DNA of 64,000 bases, taken from NCBI GenBank assembly GCA_000722615.1, contig JOKI01000004.1, positions 62,001 to 126,000 on the forward strand. The letters are read 5' to 3'. The DNA is from Pseudorhizobium pelagicum. Lineage in GTDB: Bacteria > Pseudomonadota > Alphaproteobacteria > Rhizobiales > Rhizobiaceae. Shown here in pieces: positions 59,351-64,000 of this stretch; the first letter of the stretch is position 1, and every line of letters starts with the position of its first letter. Under the pieces are notes generated by a model. It saw nothing but the letters and a program-made list of their open reading frames with translations. It did not search any database and was not told the DNA's origin. A program made the position numbers and the translations under genes.

Positions 59351-60937
59351 ATGGCGAGGAAGAGCATGGACGAGGTCAATCAACCAACGGAAGCGGCAGC
59401 AGGCGGACGCCGTTCGCGCGGCGAGCGTGGGGCGGCAGGTCGGCGCGCCTCGCGGGCCGGCGGTGGTCCGAACGCGTCGCTGCCCTACATCACCCGGAAG
59501 ATCGGCGTGTATGAGGTCCTCGACGAGGAGGGGCTGCAACTCATCGAGCGCAATGCCGACACCATCCTGGAAGAGATAGGCATCGAGTTCCGGGACGACG
59601 CCGAGGCGCTGGAGCTGTGGGCGAAGGCCGGCGCGGATGTCCGCGGGCAGCGCGTCCACTTTCCGAAGGGCCTGTGCCGCGAGCTCTTGAAGACGGCGCC
59701 GAAGGAATTCACCTGGCACGCGCGCAATCCCGAGCGCAGCGTGCATATCGGCGGCAAGGCCACCGTCTTCGCCCCCGTCTATGGACCGCCCTTCGTGCGC
59801 GATCTCGACGGCCAGCGCCGCTATGCGACGATCGAGGACTTCCGCAACTTCGTGAAGCTCGCCTATATGGCACCGTCGATGCATTCGTCCGGCGGCACGG
59901 TCTGCGAGCCGGTCGACGTGCCGGTCAACAAGCGCCACCTCGACATGATCTACAGCCATGTCAAATACTCAGACAAGCCGTTCATGGGGTCCGTGACGGC
60001 ACCGGAGCGGGCGGAAGATACGATCGCCATGGCCAAGCTCGTCTTCGGCGATGACTTCGTCGAGAACAACTGCGTGACGCTGAACCTCATCAATGCCAAC
60101 TCGCCGATGGTCTTCGACGAGACAATGCTGGGCGCGCTCAAGGTCTATGCGCGGCACAACCAGGCGAGCGTCGTGTCGCCGTTCATCCTGTCGGGCGCCA
60201 TGAGCCCGGTCACTGTCGCCGGAACGCTGACCCAGATCCTGGCGGAAGTGCTGGCCGGGGCCTCCTTCACGCAGCTCATCCGTCCGGGCGCGCCGGTGCT
60301 GTTCGGCACGTTCGCCGCGTCGATTTCCATGCAATCCGGTGCGCCGACCTTCGGCACGCCGGAGCCGTCGCTGGTCTCCTATGGCGCAGCACAGCTCGCC
60401 CGGCGCCTCGGCCTGCCGTTCCGCACCGGCGGCTCGCTCTGTGCCTCGAAGGTTCCCGATGCCCAGGCGGCCCATGAATCGTCCAACACGCTGAACACGA
60501 CGCTGCTGGCCGGCACCAACTTCGTGCTGCACGCGGCCGGCTGGCTGGAAGGCGGGCTCGTCTCGTCCTACGAGAAGTTCATGATCGACCAGGATCAGCT
60601 CGGCATGATGCAGAAGCTTGCCGATGGCGTCGACCTTTCCGAGGCCGGCCAGGCGCTGGATGCCATCCGCGAAGTGGGTCCGGGCAGCCATTATCTCGGC
60701 TGTGCCCATACCCAGGCACATTTCCAGACAGCCTTCTACCGTTCGGCGCTGGCCGACAACAATTCCTACGAACAGTGGGAGGTCGAGGGCCAGAAGCGGA
60801 TCGAGGAGCGTGCAAATGCGCTCTGCCGTTCGTGGCTCGACGGTTACGAGGCGCCGGCTCTCGATCCGGCGATCGACGAGGCACTGCTTGCCTTTATCGC
60901 GCACCGCAAGGAGTCGATGCCCGACGCTTTCACTTGA
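59351..60937 (+). CDS. MttB-family methyltransferase without pyrrolysine (glycine betaine MtgB-like)
   Basis: 528 residues of the trimethylamine methyltransferase superfamily: PYITRKIGVYEVLDEEGLQL at the start, FAPVYGPPFVRDL, MAKLVFGDD, VVSPFILSGAMSPVTVAGTL and HAAGWLEGGLVSSYEKFM. No in-frame TAG occurs before the TGA stop, so there is no pyrrolysine and the substrate is more likely a quaternary amine such as glycine betaine, proline betaine or carnitine. It loads the methyl onto the corrinoid protein encoded divergently. A Met at 59366 with a GAGGAAG site is an alternative start. Confidence 0.88.
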   Translation: MARKSMDEVNQPTEAAAGGRRSRGERGAAGRRASRAGGGPNASLPYITRKIGVYEVLDEEGLQLIERNADTILEEIGIEFRDDAEALELWAKAGADVRGQRVHFPKGLCRELLKTAPKEFTWHARNPERSVHIGGKATVFAPVYGPPFVRDLDGQRRYATIEDFRNFVKLAYMAPSMHSSGGTVCEPVDVPVNKRHLDMIYSHVKYSDKPFMGSVTAPERAEDTIAMAKLVFGDDFVENNCVTLNLINANSPMVFDETMLGALKVYARHNQASVVSPFILSGAMSPVTVAGTLTQILAEVLAGASFTQLIRPGAPVLFGTFAASISMQSGAPTFGTPEPSLVSYGAAQLARRLGLPFRTGGSLCASKVPDAQAAHESSNTLNTTLLAGTNFVLHAAGWLEGGLVSSYEKFMIDQDQLGMMQKLADGVDLSEAGQALDAIREVGPGSHYLGCAHTQAHFQTAFYRSALADNNSYEQWEVEGQKRIEERANALCRSWLDGYEAPALDPAIDEALLAFIAHRKESMPDAFT

Positions 60938-61057
60938 AAGGGTCCCGAGGCCGCCAGGGAGCAAGGCGGCGCGGCCGCCGTTGCCGATTTCATCCAGGCT
61001 GAAGTCTGGCGACCGCACTACAAGCCGAATGAGCCGCGCTAGGCGGTTGCAGATACG

Positions 61058-61408
61058 CTAGATGCGCGCCTTGGGGTAGGCGCGCTCAAGCCCACCGGAA
61101 CTCACCAATCCCTCGCGGAAGGCTGTGTAGGCCGCGTGCTGGCTGGATTTGGCCGCTTCCATGAGCCTGACCTGAAGCCGGGGCGGCGCGCTGTTGCCCA
61201 GCCACTCACCGCACCTCTGCAGCTTCAGGGCATTCAGAAACTGCGCTTCCGCCTGACGGTCGAGGAAGAGATGCAGTCCATCGAACAGTGTCTCGTCGGC
61301 GGAGGGGTTCTGCATCAGCAGTCCGAGCCAGGACTGGTTCTCGTCGGTAAGGCCCGACAGGCTGTCGGCGACGGTGTCGCGGTTGGCGATCGTTGCAATG
61401 TTGCTCAT
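61058..61408 (-). CDS. unknown protein cotranscribed with the betaine methyltransferase gene
   Basis: 116 residues, alpha-helical (DTVADSLSGLTDENQSWLGL; FLDRQAEAQFLNALKLQRCGEWLG; RLQVRLMEAAKSSQHAAYTA), with no recognised domain. The ATG lies four bases after the stop of the BHMT-like gene, so it is almost surely cotranslated. Convergent with the MttB-family gene. A role in the same C1 pathway is inferred from position only. Confidence 0.65.
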   Translation of the reverse strand: MSNIATIANRDTVADSLSGLTDENQSWLGLLMQNPSADETLFDGLHLFLDRQAEAQFLNALKLQRCGEWLGNSAPPRLQVRLMEAAKSSQHAAYTAFREGLVSSGGLERAYPKARI

Positions 61409-61411
61409 GGT

Positions 61412-62425
61412 TCAGGTCCTGCGCCGGCGCCGATCGCGCGTGCCGTCGCCGCCCGATTCGCTTGCCATCTTGTTGCGGAGTGGCCCAATCCGCTCGACGA
61501 TCTCCTCGATCGTCGGCCTTGGCCGCGGCGTATAGTCATCGAGCGCATGGCGCATGGCTGCGAGATGTTCGCAGGAAGTGCCGCAGCAGCCGCCGATGAT
61601 CCGGGCGCCGGCGTCGCGGGCCAGGCGGGCATATTCCGCCATCAGCGGTGGGGTGCCTGAATAGTAGATCTCGGCGCCGCGGAATTCGGGAATGCCGCAA
61701 TTGCCCTTGACGATGGTGATCGCATCGGGATCGGCAGCCGTCATGTCGAGAAGGCTGGACAGGATGTCGGAGGCACCGACGCCGCAGTTGGCACCAACGG
61801 CCACCGGGCCATCGCCCATATCCTTCGCGATGCCGTGAATGTCCTTCGGATCAACGCCCATCATCGTCCTGCCGGCCGTGTCGAAGGAGCCGGTATAGGT
61901 ATAGGGCAGGCCGACCGTGGTTGCCGCCTCCGCGGCGGCCCGGATCTCGTCGGCGGACGACATGGTCTCGATCCAGGCGACATCCGCTCCGCCGGCCTTC
62001 AGGCCTTCCATCTGCTCGACGAAGGCTGCGACCGCATCTTCGTAGGTCATGGCGCCGAGCGGCACCAGAAGCTCGCCGGTCGGGCCGACGGAGCCGGCGA
62101 CGATCACTTTTCGCGGTGCACGGTCGGCCACGGCGCGGGCGATTTCGGCTGCACGCTTGTTCAGGTCGAAGACGCGGTCCTGCGCATGATGCAGTTTCAG
62201 CCGGTGGCGCGTGCCGCCGAAGGAGTTGCTGAGGATGATATCGGCGCCCGCATCGACGAAGTCCTGATGCAGCTTGTCGATCCGCTCCGGATGCGTTTCG
62301 TTCCAGAGTTCCGGTGCTTCGCCGGCCTCCAGGCCCATGGCGAAGAGATTGGTTCCGGTGGCGCCGTCAGCGAGCAGGACGCCCTTTTCGGCGAGCAGGT
62401 CACGGAGTGGATTTGCGGCGGTCAT
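61412..62425 (-). CDS. bmt: betaine-homocysteine S-methyltransferase-like protein
   Basis: 337 residues of the homocysteine S-methyltransferase barrel: GVLLADGATGTNLFAMGLEAG, ADIILSNSFGGTRHRL, VGPTGELLVPLG, VGANCGVGAS and GARIIGGCCGTSCEHL; the three zinc Cys are Cys in GANCG and the pair in GGCCG. It transfers a methyl from betaine or a similar donor to homocysteine, making methionine. The C-terminus is Arg rich. It is the second betaine-using path in the locus. Confidence 0.85.
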   Translation of the reverse strand: MTAANPLRDLLAEKGVLLADGATGTNLFAMGLEAGEAPELWNETHPERIDKLHQDFVDAGADIILSNSFGGTRHRLKLHHAQDRVFDLNKRAAEIARAVADRAPRKVIVAGSVGPTGELLVPLGAMTYEDAVAAFVEQMEGLKAGGADVAWIETMSSADEIRAAAEAATTVGLPYTYTGSFDTAGRTMMGVDPKDIHGIAKDMGDGPVAVGANCGVGASDILSSLLDMTAADPDAITIVKGNCGIPEFRGAEIYYSGTPPLMAEYARLARDAGARIIGGCCGTSCEHLAAMRHALDDYTPRPRPTIEEIVERIGPLRNKMASESGGDGTRDRRRRRT

Positions 62426-62484
62426 GGGGCCTCCTTGAGTTTTCTGGCTATAGGCGCTCGGTGCGGGAAATACAATCTGCCTGC

Positions 62485-63537
62485 CTACCGGGGGCCGGCG
62501 GGAGTGGCATGATGCCCGACCGGATTTACCATGGCCGCCAAGATTGTGTTGAGGTCCAGGATGCCGATCTCGATGCCGTCCTCATCGACGACGATGGCGC
62601 TCGAACGCTCCGCCCGCGTCAGCCGCTGGGCCACCGATTCCAGCGTTTCGTCGGCGGAAACCTTGACACCCTCCAGCGTTCCCACCGCCGGTTTCATCAC
62701 CGTGCGGGCCTGGATGACGCGGCTGCGGTTCACCTCCTTGACGAAGGAAGCGATGTAATCATCTGCCGGCGAAAGCACAATTTCCTGGCCGGTGCCCTGC
62801 TGGATGACCTGGCCGTCGCGCAGGATGACGATCTTGTCGCCGAGCCGCAGGGCTTCGTCGAGATCATGGGTGATGAAGACCACCGTCTTTTTCAGCTCGC
62901 TCTGGATGTCGAGGAGCACGGTCTGCATGTCCACCCGGATCAGCGGGTCGAGCGCCGAATAGGCCTCGTCCATCAGCAGGATGTCGGCGTCATTGGCCAG
63001 CGCTCTCGCCAGTCCGACGCGCTGCTGCATGCCGCCCGAGAGCTGATTGGGATAGTGGTTCTCGAACCCCGCAAGGCCGACACGTTCGATCCAGTGCTGC
63101 GCGCTCTTCCTGCTCTGGCTGCGCGGCACGCCCTGGACATCGAGACCATAGAGCGTGTTCTCCATCACCGTCCGGTGCGGCAGGAGCGCGAATTTCTGGA
63201 ACACCATGGCCGTCTTGTGCCGGCGAAACTCGCGCAGGTCGCGAGCGTTCATGCGGCAGATGTCGGCACCGTCGTAGATCACCTCGCCGGCGGTCGGTTC
63301 GATCAGCCGGTTGATGTGCCGGATCAGCGTCGACTTGCCCGATCCGGAGAGCCCCATCACCACCGTTATCTGTCCGGCGGGCATGGCGATGTTGATGTCG
63401 CGCAGCCCCAGCACATGGCCGTGCCTCTCGTTCAGCTCCGTCTTCGACATGCCGCCGCGAACCTGTGCGACATGATCCTGCCCCCGCGGACCGAAGATCT
63501 TGTAGAGCCCCCTGATCTCTATGCCGTGGCTAGCCAT
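62485..63537 (-). CDS. choV: glycine betaine/choline ABC transporter ATPase
   Basis: 350 residues. ABC ATPase with Walker A GLSGSGKSTL, signature LSGGMQQRVGLARAL, Walker B DILLMDEAYSALDPL, then CBS domains (VMKPAVGTLEGVKVSADETL; SAIVVDEDGIEIGILDL) typical of ProV/OpuAA/ChoV. Powers import of betaine or choline, the substrate for the demethylases beside it. The gene downstream, 59 bases away, is the BHMT-like gene. Confidence 0.9.
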   Translation of the reverse strand: MASHGIEIRGLYKIFGPRGQDHVAQVRGGMSKTELNERHGHVLGLRDINIAMPAGQITVVMGLSGSGKSTLIRHINRLIEPTAGEVIYDGADICRMNARDLREFRRHKTAMVFQKFALLPHRTVMENTLYGLDVQGVPRSQSRKSAQHWIERVGLAGFENHYPNQLSGGMQQRVGLARALANDADILLMDEAYSALDPLIRVDMQTVLLDIQSELKKTVVFITHDLDEALRLGDKIVILRDGQVIQQGTGQEIVLSPADDYIASFVKEVNRSRVIQARTVMKPAVGTLEGVKVSADETLESVAQRLTRAERSSAIVVDEDGIEIGILDLNTILAAMVNPVGHHATPAGPR

Positions 63538-63681
63538 GCGCTTCCTGTCTCATGCGTCCCCCTTGCATGCCGGTCTGGCCGAACCCTCCGCCGGATGAGC
63601 GAGGAAGGCATGTTCTGCCACTACAGCATCGGCGGAAGCTCCGATGCGCGATTTGCGACGCCGAAGGGACAAGCGGAGCCG

Positions 63682-64000
63682 TCAGCCCTGACGCGTGATC
63701 TTCTGCGCCACGCTCGGCGCCACCCATTGCGACCAGATATCCGAATGGCTGTCGAGGAAAAACTCGGCGGCCTCCTGATCGGAGGCCCGGTTCTCCATCT
63801 GCCAGGCGAGGACGCTGCTGATCGTGGCATTGGACCACTGCCGGCGGTTGACATAGTCCATGGCCTCGGCGGCCTTTTCTGTGAAGGCCTGCGTGACGAG
63901 CGTGAAGGCCTGGGACGTCGGGTAGGCGTTGCGCTCCGGGTTGGCGCAACCGGCAACGGTGGTGCAGGCGTCCCACTCCGTCTTGCTGTGCGTCACGCCG
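63682..64000 (-). CDS. choX: glycine betaine/choline-binding protein, C-terminal part (cut by window end)
   Basis: The frame is open to the last base (V-T-H-S-K-T-E-W before the first Met), so the 5' part lies outside. The visible 106 residues are the end of an OpuAC/ProX-type periplasmic binding protein (ERNAYPTSQAFTLVTQAFTE, AMDYVNRRQWSNATISSVLA, DSHSDIWSQWVAPSVAQKI). It is followed on the minus strand by the ATPase gene with no permease between, so the permease gene must lie elsewhere, probably upstream. Confidence 0.75.
   Translation of the reverse strand, partial: GVTHSKTEWDACTTVAGCANPERNAYPTSQAFTLVTQAFTEKAAEAMDYVNRRQWSNATISSVLAWQMENRASDQEAAEFFLDSHSDIWSQWVAPSVAQKITRQG

Noticed and set aside
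59351..60937. Pyrrolysine (in-frame TAG) in the MttB-family gene
   Set aside because: No in-frame TAG occurs before the TGA stop; the only one lies at 61040, past the stop.

Overview
The window looks like a chromosomal segment of a Rhizobiales bacterium, most probably Rhizobiaceae. Support comes from the housekeeping genes and their order (rpsD, sthA, radC-map-sfsA, class I phaC, hom-recJ, an NDUFS4-type complex I gene), a RIME-like palindromic intergenic element, a DUF1127 protein and many small lipoproteins, all in GC-rich sequence.

Positions 1-17.4 kb are core genome: the end of a HerA-like ATPase gene, peptidase T, ribosomal protein S4, soluble transhydrogenase, RadC, methionine aminopeptidase, SfsA, PHA synthase, an alanine-type aminotransferase, homoserine dehydrogenase, RecJ, two identical tRNA-Glu genes, a glyoxalase I-like protein, a double cold-shock-domain protein, a DUF192 protein and tRNA-Pro(TGG).

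Positions 17464-35383 are a 17.9 kb integrated element bounded by 26-bp direct repeats: the 3' end of tRNA-Pro and a copy just before the NDUFS4 gene. It carries a tyrosine integrase, an HK97-type head module (portal, fused protease-capsid, head-tail connectors, HNH nuclease, small and large terminase), two tail-chaperone-like proteins and a tape measure protein with an embedded lysozyme-like domain. I find no tail tube, baseplate, fibre, lysis, primase, CI-type repressor or excisionase gene. After the tape measure gene comes a noncoding block with five 21-bp iterons (GAACG-N10-TMACGY) and a LexA-type box, followed by eight small or unknown genes and an AT-richer membrane pentapeptide gene next to attR. 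This is the best candidate for an undescribed system: a capsid-forming phage satellite, or else a degraded prophage.

Positions 35.4-43 kb hold a GntR-regulated module for O-demethylation to tetrahydrofolate (LigM-like demethylase, MetF-like reductase, HAD phosphatase, cupin), with matching GTATAC palindromes at the regulator and at the ligM promoter. Small stress and sensory genes and an MscS channel follow.

Positions 46-64 kb form a methylated-amine (probably glycine betaine type) locus. It has an FAD/GcvT oxidoreductase, a GlxA/GbdR-like regulator, a LysR regulator, a ferredoxin-ASKHA corrinoid activator, a methyl-THF:corrinoid methyltransferase, MetF and MetF-C-terminal-like proteins, a PF13769 protein, a DUF1638 protein, a corrinoid protein, a non-pyrrolysine MttB-family methyltransferase, a betaine-homocysteine methyltransferase-like enzyme and an ABC betaine/choline importer that runs off the window. 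Together they would import a quaternary amine, move its methyl group via B12 to THF or homocysteine, and oxidise methyl-THF and the demethylated product.
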